A stretch of 54,203 bases of DNA. Origin: an uncultured Lachnospiraceae bacterium (lineage in GTDB: Bacteria; Bacillota; Clostridia; Lachnospirales; Lachnospiraceae). The stretch is taken from contig CATBDC010000023.1 in assembly GCA_949502235.1 (NCBI GenBank), forward strand, positions 1 through 54,203, in the 5' to 3' direction. Positions 29,835 through 37,245 of the stretch are shown in pieces (the first letter of the stretch is position 1; every line of letters starts with the position of its first letter). Under the pieces are notes generated by a model. It was not told the origin of the DNA. It saw only the letters and a program-made list of their open reading frames with translations, and did not search any database. Made by a program: the position numbers and the translations under genes.

Positions 29835-30935
29835 ATGGATAGTTTATTCGTACTTAGGGAAAGGTTTCAGGAGCTGTACTCCAAGAATTCCAGAATTATA
29901 GATAAAGCGGTTCAGTTTGCTGTTGCTCTTGCAGCGTTTTATCTGATTAATAAAAATGTCGGGTTCATGAAGCTTGCTTCAAGTCCGGCAGTGATACTGG
30001 CTTTGGCTGTTATCTGTACATTTTTTCCTACGGTTATGACGATCATTGCTGCCAGCGTATTGATACTGGTACATATGTATGCAGTTTCACTGGCGGCTTT
30101 AGGAGTAACGGCGGGAATCTTTCTGGTTATGTACATTTTCTATTTCAGGCTTACTCCCAGGATGGCACTGATTGTGCTTCTTACACCCATCGCTTTTGCA
30201 TTGAAGATTCCCTGCGTGATTCCCATTGCATATGCGCTTGTGATGCCTATGGCGGCAATTGCAGCCGTAGGATGCGGCGGGATCGTATATTATATGATGG
30301 AATATATTAAAAAGGCTGCCGCCGGGATGAAGGGTTCTGATGCGGCGGGGCTTATGGGACAGGTTTCCGCATATATAAAAACCGTGTTTCAGAATAAAGA
30401 AATGTGGGTTATGATTGCGGCCTGCATCATTTGTTATCTTGTCGTATATACAGTGCGCAGGCAGTCGGTAAACCATGCCTGGAAAATAGCAGTTGTAGCG
30501 GGAGCTATTGTAAATATTGTAGTTGTTACGGCCGGAGATATGTATTTTGGATTGAACAGCCAGTTTACATCATTGATTGTCGGAGGCGCAGCAGGAATTG
30601 TAGTGGGGCTCATTATGGAGCTGTTCCTTTTCGCTGTTGATTATTCCAGGACTGAACGTTTTGAATACGAGGATGATGAATACCATTATTATGTAAAGGC
30701 AATTCCGAAATTATCGGTATCATCTCCTGAGAAGACAGTGAAGCGCATTAATGGACACAGAGAGACAGAGATTATTGATGCCGCAGAGGTAAGAAGAAAA
30801 AGTAAGAAGCAGGGGAAAAAGCCTGAAAACCGTTCTCCGGTGAGGGAAGGGGCACCCGGCAGAGGACGCGATATGGAAGAGGTAGATAAAATGCTCCTTA
30901 CCCAGAGTCTGAAACAGGATTTAAATCTTAAGTGA
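29835..30935 (+). CDS. Polytopic membrane protein of unknown function
   Basis: A 366-residue protein with about eight hydrophobic spans between residues 25 and 270, then a charged cytoplasmic tail of about 95 residues. The tail contains EDDEYHYYVKAIPKLSV and a conserved-looking C-terminus (DKMLLTQSLKQDLNLK). I cannot assign a function. It is coupled to the small membrane protein before it and lies 54 bases before cdaA. Confidence 0.65.
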   Translation: MDSLFVLRERFQELYSKNSRIIDKAVQFAVALAAFYLINKNVGFMKLASSPAVILALAVICTFFPTVMTIIAASVLILVHMYAVSLAALGVTAGIFLVMYIFYFRLTPRMALIVLLTPIAFALKIPCVIPIAYALVMPMAAIAAVGCGGIVYYMMEYIKKAAAGMKGSDAAGLMGQVSAYIKTVFQNKEMWVMIAACIICYLVVYTVRRQSVNHAWKIAVVAGAIVNIVVVTAGDMYFGLNSQFTSLIVGGAAGIVVGLIMELFLFAVDYSRTERFEYEDDEYHYYVKAIPKLSVSSPEKTVKRINGHRETEIIDAAEVRRKSKKQGKKPENRSPVREGAPGRGRDMEEVDKMLLTQSLKQDLNLK

Positions 30936-30989
30936 CAGCCGGATTGTGACGAAGATATAAATATAAGATAAAAAAAGGAGGTGGCCAGG

Positions 30990-31874
30990 ATGGAGCAGTA
31001 TATTTCAGCAATACTGGGAGAATTTATGACAGGTGTATATCTTCCGGAGATCCGTCTGACAGATGTTGTGGAAGTATTGATTCTTTCATATCTGATATAT
31101 CATCTGATGATATGGATCAAAAATACAAAAGCATGGATGCTGCTTAAAGGTATCGTTGTTCTGGGTGTATTTATTTTGGTCGCTTTTATTTTTAAAATGC
31201 ATACGATCCTTTATATCGCCAAGAATTCTGTTACAGTACTGGCAACCGTAGCGATTGTTGTATTCCAGCCGGAGCTTAGGAGAGCACTGGAAAAGCTTGG
31301 GGAGAGAAGGTTTTTAACATCAATTGTACCCTTTGAATCAGGAAGAGAGCGCGTAAGATTCAGTGAGGAGACGATGGAAAGCATTATTGATGCCGCATAT
31401 AATATGGGACGTGTGAAAACAGGAGCTCTTATTGTTGTTGAGCAGGCAATCCATCTGACGGAGTATGAAAGTACGGGAATACACATGGACTGTGTGGTTT
31501 CTATGCAGGTGCTTATGAATATATTTGAGCATAATACGCCTCTTCATGACGGGGCGATTATTATTCGCGGTGACAGAATCGTATCGGCAACGTGTTATCT
31601 TCCTCTCTCTGACAATATGGGACTTAGCAAGGATCTGGGCACACGGCACAGGGCAGCGGTAGGCATGAGCGAGGTAAGTGATGCACTTATTATTGTTGTA
31701 TCAGAAGAGACAGGAGCTGTATCTGTAGCCCAGGGAGGTTTTCTTGACCGCAGAGTAAACAGGGAAGAGCTTAGGGAGAAGCTTACACATATTCAGGACA
31801 GGAAACCGGAAACTAATAGATTAGCAATGTTATGGAAAGGAAGGCATAGGAATGAAAAAGGGACTGATGAATAA
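30990..31874 (+). CDS. cdaA: Diadenylate cyclase CdaA
   Basis: A 294-residue membrane enzyme that makes c-di-AMP from two ATP. Three N-terminal spans cover about residues 25-92. The DAC domain has its two signature motifs, DGA (residues 187-189, HDGAI) and RHR (residues 219-221, GTRHRAA). ATG 30990 is taken because GGAGGTGG ends six bases before it; an upstream in-frame GTG lies inside that ribosome site. It overlaps cdaR by 23 bases. Confidence 0.95.
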   Translation: MEQYISAILGEFMTGVYLPEIRLTDVVEVLILSYLIYHLMIWIKNTKAWMLLKGIVVLGVFILVAFIFKMHTILYIAKNSVTVLATVAIVVFQPELRRALEKLGERRFLTSIVPFESGRERVRFSEETMESIIDAAYNMGRVKTGALIVVEQAIHLTEYESTGIHMDCVVSMQVLMNIFEHNTPLHDGAIIIRGDRIVSATCYLPLSDNMGLSKDLGTRHRAAVGMSEVSDALIIVVSEETGAVSVAQGGFLDRRVNREELREKLTHIQDRKPETNRLAMLWKGRHRNEKGTDE

Positions 31875-33099
31875 TGTTGGTCTTAAAATGTTGGCCTTCC
31901 TGTCAGCATCTATGCTGTGGTTCATGGTGGTTAACATTGATGATCCGGAGACGACCCAGACCTATCATAATATCCCGGTCACCGTAATAAATGAAGAGGT
32001 TCTGGCAGAGGCCAATCAGACCTATCAGATAGTAGATAATACGCAGGTTGTAAGTGTAACAGTAAGTGCGAACCGATCAGTTCTTAATAAAATAAAAAGT
32101 GAGAACATAGTCGCGGTCGCGGATATGAAGGAGCTTACGTTAAACACTCAGATTCCCATAGACGTTGTAATTAACGGTTATGAGGGTGAATATAAGGATG
32201 CATATACGTCACCGCGAAACCTTCAGGTAAGGCTTGAAGAAGAACAGACAAAGAAATTCCCGATTGTTCCAGCAACGACCGGAACGGTGAGAGACGGATA
32301 TGCCTTAGGTGAGATAAAGGCAGTCCCGGAGAATATATCAATCAGAGGTCCGGTTTCTGTAATCGGCAAGATAAGCAGGGTGGAAGCGGCAGTAAGTGTA
32401 TCCGGATTATCCTCTGATACGGTTCTTCCGTCAGAGCTTGTATTGTATGATGATGAGAACAATGTAATTGATCAGTCGCTCCTTGCAAATAATCTTGGTG
32501 TAGACGGTGTGGCAGTAAGTGTACAGCTTTTGAAAACAAAGAGTGTTCCGCTTGTTTTTGATACGTCAGAGATCACAGCGGCAGAAGGGTACAATTTTGC
32601 CGGTATCACATATGAGCCTCAGGAGATTCAGGTGTCAGGAGTAAAGGAAGCACTGGCAGCTCTTGATAAGATAGAGATTCCGTCATCAGCCCTGTCATTT
32701 GAGGGACTGACAGCCAGAACAGAACAGGGAGTAGATATTATAGAATTTATTCCTGATACGGTAAGGCTGGTGGATGCAAATGCGGGTTCTGTTGTCGTGA
32801 CAATTTCTATTGAAAAAGACGGGACCAAGTCATATGATGTTTCTCTGGGAACACTGGTAGTCAACGGGCTGGATGAAGATTTGACATTAAAATATGAAAC
32901 AGTGGATGTCCTGGTCGTCCAGGTCAGAGGACCAAAAAATATTTTAGATAAGCTTACGGTAGATAATAATATAAGCATTGATTTATCGGGGTATACAGAA
33001 GCAGGTAATTACAAGGTTCCGGTGGAGGTTGAGCTCCCGGATGGCTGTGAGCTTGAAAAATCACTGACGGTGAGTGTTATTTTAGAAAAAAGGAAGTAG
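31852..33099 (+). CDS. cdaR: CdaR/YbbR-domain regulator of CdaA
   Basis: A 415-residue protein with one N-terminal span (residues 8-28) and four YbbR repeats outside the membrane, each with the NI/VxVR-GP or IxVSG strand pattern (for example ISIRGPVSVIGKI and IQVSGVKEAL). In Firmicutes CdaR binds CdaA and modulates c-di-AMP synthesis. The usual glmM gene does not follow; an HPr gene does instead. Confidence 0.9.
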   Translation: MKKGLMNNVGLKMLAFLSASMLWFMVVNIDDPETTQTYHNIPVTVINEEVLAEANQTYQIVDNTQVVSVTVSANRSVLNKIKSENIVAVADMKELTLNTQIPIDVVINGYEGEYKDAYTSPRNLQVRLEEEQTKKFPIVPATTGTVRDGYALGEIKAVPENISIRGPVSVIGKISRVEAAVSVSGLSSDTVLPSELVLYDDENNVIDQSLLANNLGVDGVAVSVQLLKTKSVPLVFDTSEITAAEGYNFAGITYEPQEIQVSGVKEALAALDKIEIPSSALSFEGLTARTEQGVDIIEFIPDTVRLVDANAGSVVVTISIEKDGTKSYDVSLGTLVVNGLDEDLTLKYETVDVLVVQVRGPKNILDKLTVDNNISIDLSGYTEAGNYKVPVEVELPDGCELEKSLTVSVILEKRK

Positions 33100-33109
33100 G
33101 GATAGTGCC

Positions 33110-33373
33110 ATGGTAAGACAAAAAGTAGTAATCAGCAATCCTACAGGTCTTCATCTCAGGCCAGCCGGCATATTTTGCAATACAGCAAATAAATTTGGCT
33201 GCAGGGTTATGTTTGAGTATGAAAATACAAGTGCAAATGCTAAAAGTGTACTAAGTGTTCTTGGCGCCTGTATAAAATCTGGTGATGTTATTACTCTGGT
33301 CTGCGACGGACCGGGTGAAGAGGATGCCTTAAAGGCAATGGTAGAGGCTGTGGAGAGCGGTCTGGGAGAATAA
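33110..33373 (+). CDS. HPr-family phosphocarrier protein
   Basis: An 87-residue HPr. His15 and Arg17 in GLHLRPAG fit the phosphoenolpyruvate-dependent site. Ser46 in AKSVLSV is the site of HPr kinase, so it could act in both sugar transport and catabolite control. The segment after Ser46 differs from classical HPr (SVLGACIKSGD), so it may be a second, specialised copy. It follows cdaR by 10 bases and ends at a terminator. Confidence 0.85.
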   Translation: MVRQKVVISNPTGLHLRPAGIFCNTANKFGCRVMFEYENTSANAKSVLSVLGACIKSGDVITLVCDGPGEEDALKAMVEAVESGLGE

Positions 33374-33389
33374 AATAAGTTTATGCGGC

Positions 33390-33415
33390 AGACCGCCTGT
33401 TAGTTCAGGCGGTCT
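33390..33415 (+). terminator. Terminator between HPr and Spo0A-like gene
   Basis: A perfect ten-pair stem (AGACCGCCTG with CAGGCGGTCT) and a six-base loop; the following sequence is only moderately T-rich. The right arm is also the last codons of the converging gene, and that gene's stop (33400-33402) is in the loop, so the hairpin serves both strands. Confidence 0.7.
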
Positions 33416-33738
33416 TCGTGTGTCTTTAGATAATGATGGAGAATGTCAATAAATTCACTGTTAGTTGGTTTTTGTGTCAGCTCATATCCTGCCATCTGAA
33501 TAAGGAACTGCCTGTTTCCCTTTTCCCAGCAAATTGTGACAACCGTTCGTATACAATGCTCCACACTGTCTCTGCTCACATTATAGTATTGTGCAATATC
33601 CAGGTAAAGATGCTTATAAACGGACAGAAGATAATCTTCATTCTGCCGGCAAAGATACAAAGCATAAGTAAGGTAACGGAATCCCTGGTATGTTGAGCGG
33701 ATACCGAGACGAAAGACTAATCTGTGGATTGAATCCAT
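33400..33738 (-). CDS. Stand-alone Spo0A C-terminal-domain protein
   Basis: A 112-residue protein that is only the DNA-binding effector domain of Spo0A. It shows the six-helix pattern, LGIRSTYQGFRYLTYAL at the start, the recognition region YYNVSRDSVEHCIRTVV, and the hallmark KPTNSEFI near the end. The receiver domain is missing: the frame starts cleanly at an ATG after GGGAGGGA, so this is not a truncation at the start. It could compete with or tune Spo0A at 0A boxes without phosphorylation. The function of such proteins is not established. Confidence 0.85.
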   Translation of the reverse strand: MDSIHRLVFRLGIRSTYQGFRYLTYALYLCRQNEDYLLSVYKHLYLDIAQYYNVSRDSVEHCIRTVVTICWEKGNRQFLIQMAGYELTQKPTNSEFIDILHHYLKTHEDRLN

Positions 33739-33850
33739 AATAGTTCCCTCCCCTAAATATAATAATCAAATGAAATCATTGTATATGAAAATTTACATAA
33801 ATGGAAATAAAAGGAAATAAATAGACATTATTAGATAAAAATAGATATAA

Positions 33851-33857
33851 TTCGACA
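33851..33857 (-). promoter_or_regulatory. Candidate Spo0A box in 33739-33935 gap
   Basis: On the minus strand this reads TTTTGTCGAAT, containing the 0A box TGTCGAA, 113 bases upstream of the Spo0A-like gene. The rest of the 197-base gap is very A/T-rich with short runs like TAGATA; I could not fix a promoter in it. A seven-base match can occur by chance. Confidence 0.4.
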
Positions 33858-33935
33858 AAAACAGACAAAGTCAGTAAAGAAGATATAAACCAGAAAGAGC
33901 AGAGGAGTCAGCCATAATAAGAATATTTCAATTAT

Positions 33936-34148
33936 TTAATACTTTTTGTCTGTACGTCCTAATAAATAATCTGTAGTTACCCCGAAGATATCGGCAATAC
34001 TAACAATAATATCTAACTGAGGATGCCGGTTTTTGGTTTCATAGCCGGCAATGGTGGTACGCTGCACATGCAAGAGAAATGCAAGTTCTTTCTGGGTCAT
34101 ATCCTGCTCACGGCGAAGCTGCCGGAGTCTTTTTGATAAAATTTCCAT
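33936..34148 (-). CDS. XRE-family small transcriptional regulator
   Basis: A 70-residue protein, almost entirely one Cro/C1-type helix-turn-helix (RLRQLRREQDMTQKELAFLL then RTTIAGYETKNRHPQLDIIV), ending YLLGRTD as many such regulators do. GAGGAGGT precedes the ATG and a minus-strand promoter lies at 34172-34200. Its target is unknown; it could control itself or the Spo0A-like gene downstream. Confidence 0.88.
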   Translation of the reverse strand: MEILSKRLRQLRREQDMTQKELAFLLHVQRTTIAGYETKNRHPQLDIIVSIADIFGVTTDYLLGRTDKKY

Positions 34149-34171
34149 GAGATTACCTCCTCTTTATTTAT

Positions 34172-34200
34172 ATTGTAAATGCAATAAAGCGGATATGCAA
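34172..34200 (-). promoter_or_regulatory. Promoter of XRE regulator
   Basis: On the minus strand: TTGCAT (34200-34195), 17 bases, TACAAT (34177-34172), about 25 bases before the start codon. Confidence 0.65.
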
Positions 34201-34252
34201 ACAATATTATGGTTAAGAGTGCGGCAGAATGGAACATTTTGTCATAAAATGC

Positions 34253-34298
34253 GTTACTGTTCACTACTGTTCACATGCGCAGACCTGTAAACAGTAAT
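34253..34298 (-). repeat. Palindromic repeat family, partial copy
   Basis: On the minus strand it runs from ATTACTGTTTACAGGTCTGCGCAT to GTGAACAGTAAC. The first part matches 23 bases at 50736-50758. The central hairpin module is missing. A further fragment (CACTGTTCACTTTGTTCACAG) lies at 34352-34372 beyond the terminator. The 231-base gap from 34149 to 34379 is otherwise explained by promoter and terminator. Confidence 0.7.
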
Positions 34299-34316
34299 TA
34301 AAATGTGCACAGGCAT

Positions 34317-34340
34317 AGAAAAAACCGGGTAATCCCGGTT
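34317..34340 (-). terminator. Terminator of YjfB gene
   Basis: Perfect stem AACCGGG (34323-34329) and CCCGGTT (34334-34340) around TAAT. Read on the minus strand it is followed by a run of T, so it ends the YjfB transcript. Confidence 0.75.
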
Positions 34341-34379
34341 CTTTCTATCTCACTGTTCACTTTGTTCACAGCAGCCTTT

Positions 34380-34556
34380 CTATGCCATAATATCAATATT
34401 TTCCCCAAGTCCCGGTACGGACACGGCGTCCGCCATCTGCGCAAGCGCTTCCCCGGCGGCTTCTGCCGTATCAAGTATCTTAGACATCACGGCAATGTCC
34501 ACATTCATGCTCAAATTATTCATGGCCATATAGGTCGATAATGCTGGTATATCCAT
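34380..34556 (-). CDS. YjfB-family small protein
   Basis: A 58-residue protein of the YjfB family (putative motility protein domain), with the family pattern MDIPALS near the start, a middle amphipathic helix and VPGLGENIDIMA at the end. AGAGGTGAT precedes this ATG; an in-frame GTG nine bases earlier lies within the ribosome site. Function is unknown; relatives are common as single genes in Clostridia and Bacilli. Confidence 0.75.
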   Translation of the reverse strand: MDIPALSTYMAMNNLSMNVDIAVMSKILDTAEAAGEALAQMADAVSVPGLGENIDIMA

Positions 34557-34594
34557 ATAAATCACCTCTTTAAATTTCCTTTAAGCTTAGTTTA

Positions 34595-34712
34595 GCAAAC
34601 TGCGGCAAAGTTTGCAAGGTTAATGTTCACTCTGTTCACAGTAACTTGCGATATACTGTACTGTATGATAATATTGTTACTGTTTACAGAGCTGCGCATT
34701 TACTGCGCAAGG
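34595..34712 (+). repeat. Palindromic repeat family, copy B
   Basis: The module hairpin GCAAACT (34595-34601) with AGTTTGC (34609-34615) is followed by AAGGTTA and the terminal piece ending CAGTAAC at 34645. A second start, GTTACTGTTTACAG at 34676-34689, and a TGCGC-ATTTACT-GCGCA hairpin (34692-34708) follow. This occupies the gap between YjfB and the metallopeptidase gene. Confidence 0.7.
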
Positions 34713-34737
34713 CCATAAGAAAGCAGGAGTGGGTAAA

Positions 34738-35271
34738 ATGAAAGAATATGAATGGATCCGTTCTGGCAGAAAAACGATTGCGATTCAGGTAAAACCAGAC
34801 GGTCGCATTGTGGTCCGTTCACCATACAGAGTATCAAGAAAACAGGTGGAAAGGTTTCTTGAGGAAAAAAGCCAGTGGATAAAAACGCAGCAGGAGAAGT
34901 TAAGAAAGGGGGAGGAGGCTAAGCGTGAGATTACGGATGAGATGCGAAAAAGAGGCGTCCGTATGGCAATGGAGCTTATTCCGGAGAGAGTGCGCTATTA
35001 TGCGGATATCATGGGTATTTCATATGGAAGGATTACAATACGGGAGCAGAAGACGAGATGGGGAAGCTGCAGCAGTAAGGGTAATTTGAACTTTAACTGG
35101 AAGCTTATGCTGATGCCGGAGGGGGTACTCGATTATGTAGTCGTCCATGAGCTGGCACACAGGATTGAGATGAATCATTCGAAAGCGTTCTGGGCAGTTG
35201 TGGAGCAGGTGCTGCCGGACTACCGGAAAAGAAAGGCCCTTCTTAGAGAGACGGAGCAGCTTTACCGTTAG
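34738..35271 (+). CDS. YgjP-like (M48/DUF45) metallopeptidase-domain protein
   Basis: A 178-residue protein with the DUF45 layout: an N-terminal strand-rich part (RIVVRSPYRVS), a basic helix, the motif TRWGSCSSKGNLNFNW, and the zinc site VVVHELAHRIEMNHSKAFW (HExxH). ATG 34738 follows AGGAG; an in-frame GTG at 34729 lies nearer that site and is less likely. Substrate is unknown; in many genomes it neighbours restriction genes, but not here. Confidence 0.87.
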   Translation: MKEYEWIRSGRKTIAIQVKPDGRIVVRSPYRVSRKQVERFLEEKSQWIKTQQEKLRKGEEAKREITDEMRKRGVRMAMELIPERVRYYADIMGISYGRITIREQKTRWGSCSSKGNLNFNWKLMLMPEGVLDYVVVHELAHRIEMNHSKAFWAVVEQVLPDYRKRKALLRETEQLYR

Positions 35272-35305
35272 CCATAAAATATTCAGCTTGTTTGGTTGGA
35301 AGGTT

Positions 35306-35345
35306 GTTCGAGGGACGGACATCTTCGAGATTCCGTCCCTTGAAC
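35306..35345. repeat. Short palindrome related to the 515-base inverted repeat
   Basis: GTTCGAGGGACGG (35306-35318) pairs with CCGTCCCTTGAAC (35333-35345), one mismatch. The left arm matches the left end of the element at 41504-41516, and 35317-35344 matches 41992-42019 at 26 of 28 bases. It lies between two converging genes and may act as a bidirectional terminator. It looks like an internally deleted copy of the larger element. Confidence 0.7.
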
Positions 35346-35374
35346 GATATTTCCACCACACAGGCAGAAAAGCT

Positions 35375-36052
35375 TTATAAAAGCATAGAAAGAAGTACGG
35401 TTATGATGCCGCATATACCGATAGCCAGCCCGCTCATTGCCCCTTCAGTTTCTCCTATTTCCAGGGCCTTTGAGGTGCCGATGGCATGGCTTGAGGCTCC
35501 GATGGCCAGTCCGGCGGTCATGGAATCCTTTACACAGAACAGCTTAATGAGAAGAGGGGACAGGATGCTTCCAAGTATTCCCGTAAAAATAACGGCAACA
35601 ACAGTAACCGGAACGACTCCGCCGCGGCTCTCCGAGATGCTGACCGCAATGGGAGTGGTGACAGATTTGGGAAGCAGGGATGCTGTCATAGCATCATCAA
35701 GCCCGAAAAACCGGCATAATCCGTAAACGCTTAGCATAGAAGCAGCAGATCCGCAAAAGCAGCCCGTAAGGATAGGAAGCCAGTTTTCCTTCAAAATGCG
35801 GATTTTGGCGTAAATGGACACCGCAAGGCATGCCGTTGCCGGAGCCAGGAACATATTTATAATACTCCCTCCCTCCTGGTAAGCCTCATAAGGAATCTTA
35901 AATAGCAGTAAAATTCCGATAATTATGACAATTGCAATAATCAGCGGGTTTAAGAGGAGAAGTCCTGTCTTTTTGTTGAGCATCTGTCCGCACCAGAAGG
36001 CGAAAATGCTTAGGGCAATGCCGAAAAACGGCGATTCAAATATCTCTGACAT
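35375..36052 (-). CDS. lrgB: LrgB/CidB-family membrane protein
   Basis: A 225-residue protein with about six to seven hydrophobic spans and the family segment LLPKSVTTPIAVSISE, then GLAIGASSHAIGTSKALE. In staphylococci LrgAB and CidAB affect murein hydrolase activity; in other bacteria relatives export organic acids such as glycolate or pyruvate. Here it is one base after lrgA. Which role applies cannot be told from the sequence. Confidence 0.92.
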   Translation of the reverse strand: MSEIFESPFFGIALSIFAFWCGQMLNKKTGLLLLNPLIIAIVIIIGILLLFKIPYEAYQEGGSIINMFLAPATACLAVSIYAKIRILKENWLPILTGCFCGSAASMLSVYGLCRFFGLDDAMTASLLPKSVTTPIAVSISESRGGVVPVTVVAVIFTGILGSILSPLLIKLFCVKDSMTAGLAIGASSHAIGTSKALEIGETEGAMSGLAIGICGIITVLLSMLL

Positions 36053-36053
36053 A

Positions 36054-36410
36054 TTATTTCCTCCGATTGATGAATTTTATAGTAAGTCTGATGCTGAATG
36101 CAGTAGCGGCAAAGGTAATCAGTGTTGAAAGGACGCAGATCACCACAAGAGAGAACCAGTTTTCTTTTAATATATCAAAATAGTTCATCATTCCCACCCC
36201 CGCAGGTATAAAGAAAAATGCCATGTTGGATAAAAGAAAATCCGATTTTTCCTGTATATGGCTGACTTTAAGCAGTCCGGTAAGAAGACAGAGAAGGAGA
36301 AGAAGCAGTCCGATTACACTTGAAGGAAATGGAAAAGGGAGGATCTGCTGAATAATAATGCTAAGCCAGCAGATTGTAAAAATAATGCCTGTTTGTTTTA
36401 TAATTTTCAT
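36054..36410 (-). CDS. lrgA: LrgA/CidA-family membrane protein
   Basis: A 118-residue holin-like protein with four hydrophobic spans and the family pattern LPFPFPSSVIGLLLL, then FFFIPAGVGMM. The ATG at 36410 is used; a GTG nine bases upstream is directly next to the AAAGGAT ribosome site. It is the first gene of the lrgAB pair. Confidence 0.9.
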   Translation of the reverse strand: MKIIKQTGIIFTICWLSIIIQQILPFPFPSSVIGLLLLLLCLLTGLLKVSHIQEKSDFLLSNMAFFFIPAGVGMMNYFDILKENWFSLVVICVLSTLITFAATAFSIRLTIKFINRRK

Positions 36411-36494
36411 ATCGTACACATCCTTTAACCGGAAATATTCAGTGAATTAACAGTTTTTAGCATACTACGGCATGAAAATAAAGTCAATATGATT

Positions 36495-36673
36495 GTTACT
36501 GTGAACGGAGTAGACAGTAACAACAACGTTACTGTTCACACGGCACCGTGCACTACGCTGCACGGTGTCCGGCCAAAAAAAGTAGTGGCTGCCTGGCATC
36601 CGGCCCCTCACCGAAGGTGACTTTTAATGGCTGGATGCCGTTACTGGAGCACCCGTAGGGTGTGAACAGTAAC
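36495..36673 (+). repeat. Palindromic repeat family, copy C (largest)
   Basis: A short hairpin unit (36495-36521) is followed by a 146-base element with perfect 14-base inverted ends, GTTACTGTTCACAC (36528-36541) and GTGTGAACAGTAAC (36660-36673). Inside are a hairpin of GCACCGTGCA with TGCACGGTGT, and an outer stem 36595-36605 with 36629-36639. An inner TCACC-GAA-GGTGA lies within the outer stem. It fills most of the 347-base gap before yjbQ; no strong promoter for yjbQ was found in the remaining 84 bases. Confidence 0.8.
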
Positions 36674-36757
36674 ACAACAACTAGAATAGGGCTGTATTAT
36701 TTTTGGGATATATGTTAAAATAGTCACGAAGTTTTAAGAAGATTAGGAGAAAAGATT

Positions 36758-37174
36758 ATGAAATCGTATCGAAAGGAACTACATTTTCATCTGCCCGCAA
36801 GACGGGGGCTGGTTAATATTACGGATGAGGTGCAGCAGGCAGTCAGGGAAAGCAAAGTAAAGGAAGGAATGGTACTTGTTAATGCCATGAACATTACGGC
36901 CAGTGTTTTCATTAATGATGATGAGAGCGGACTGCATCAGGACTATGAAAAATGGCTGGAGCATCTTGCACCGGAGAAGCCTTACAGCCAGTACAGGCAT
37001 AATGGATATGAGGATAATGCAGATGCGCATCTAAAGAGAACCATCATGGGACGGGAGACTGTTGTGGCAATCACAGATGGAAAGCTGGATTTCGGAACAT
37101 GGGAGCAGATTTTTTATTTTGAATTTGATGGGAAAAGAGACAAGAGAGTACTAATTAAGATAATCGGAGAATAG
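36758..37174 (+). CDS. YjbQ-family (UPF0047) protein
   Basis: A 138-residue protein of the UPF0047/YjbQ family. It has the strand pattern ending [10 protein letters not shown], the conserved [20 protein letters not shown] and [13 protein letters not shown]. Some relatives show weak thiamine-phosphate synthase activity, but the true role is unknown. AGGAGAAAAGATT precedes the ATG. A stand-alone gene. Confidence 0.85.
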   Translation: MKSYRKELHFHLPARRGLVNITDEVQQAVRESKVKEGMVLVNAMNITASVFINDDESGLHQDYEKWLEHLAPEKPYSQYRHNGYEDNADAHLKRTIMGRETVVAITDGKLDFGTWEQIFYFEFDGKRDKRVLIKIIGE

Positions 37175-37245
37175 GGTGTGTCTTGAGATAATCACTGGAA
37201 AGTGGTAATATATATAAAAGAAAATATTACAGGAGGAGACGTTCT

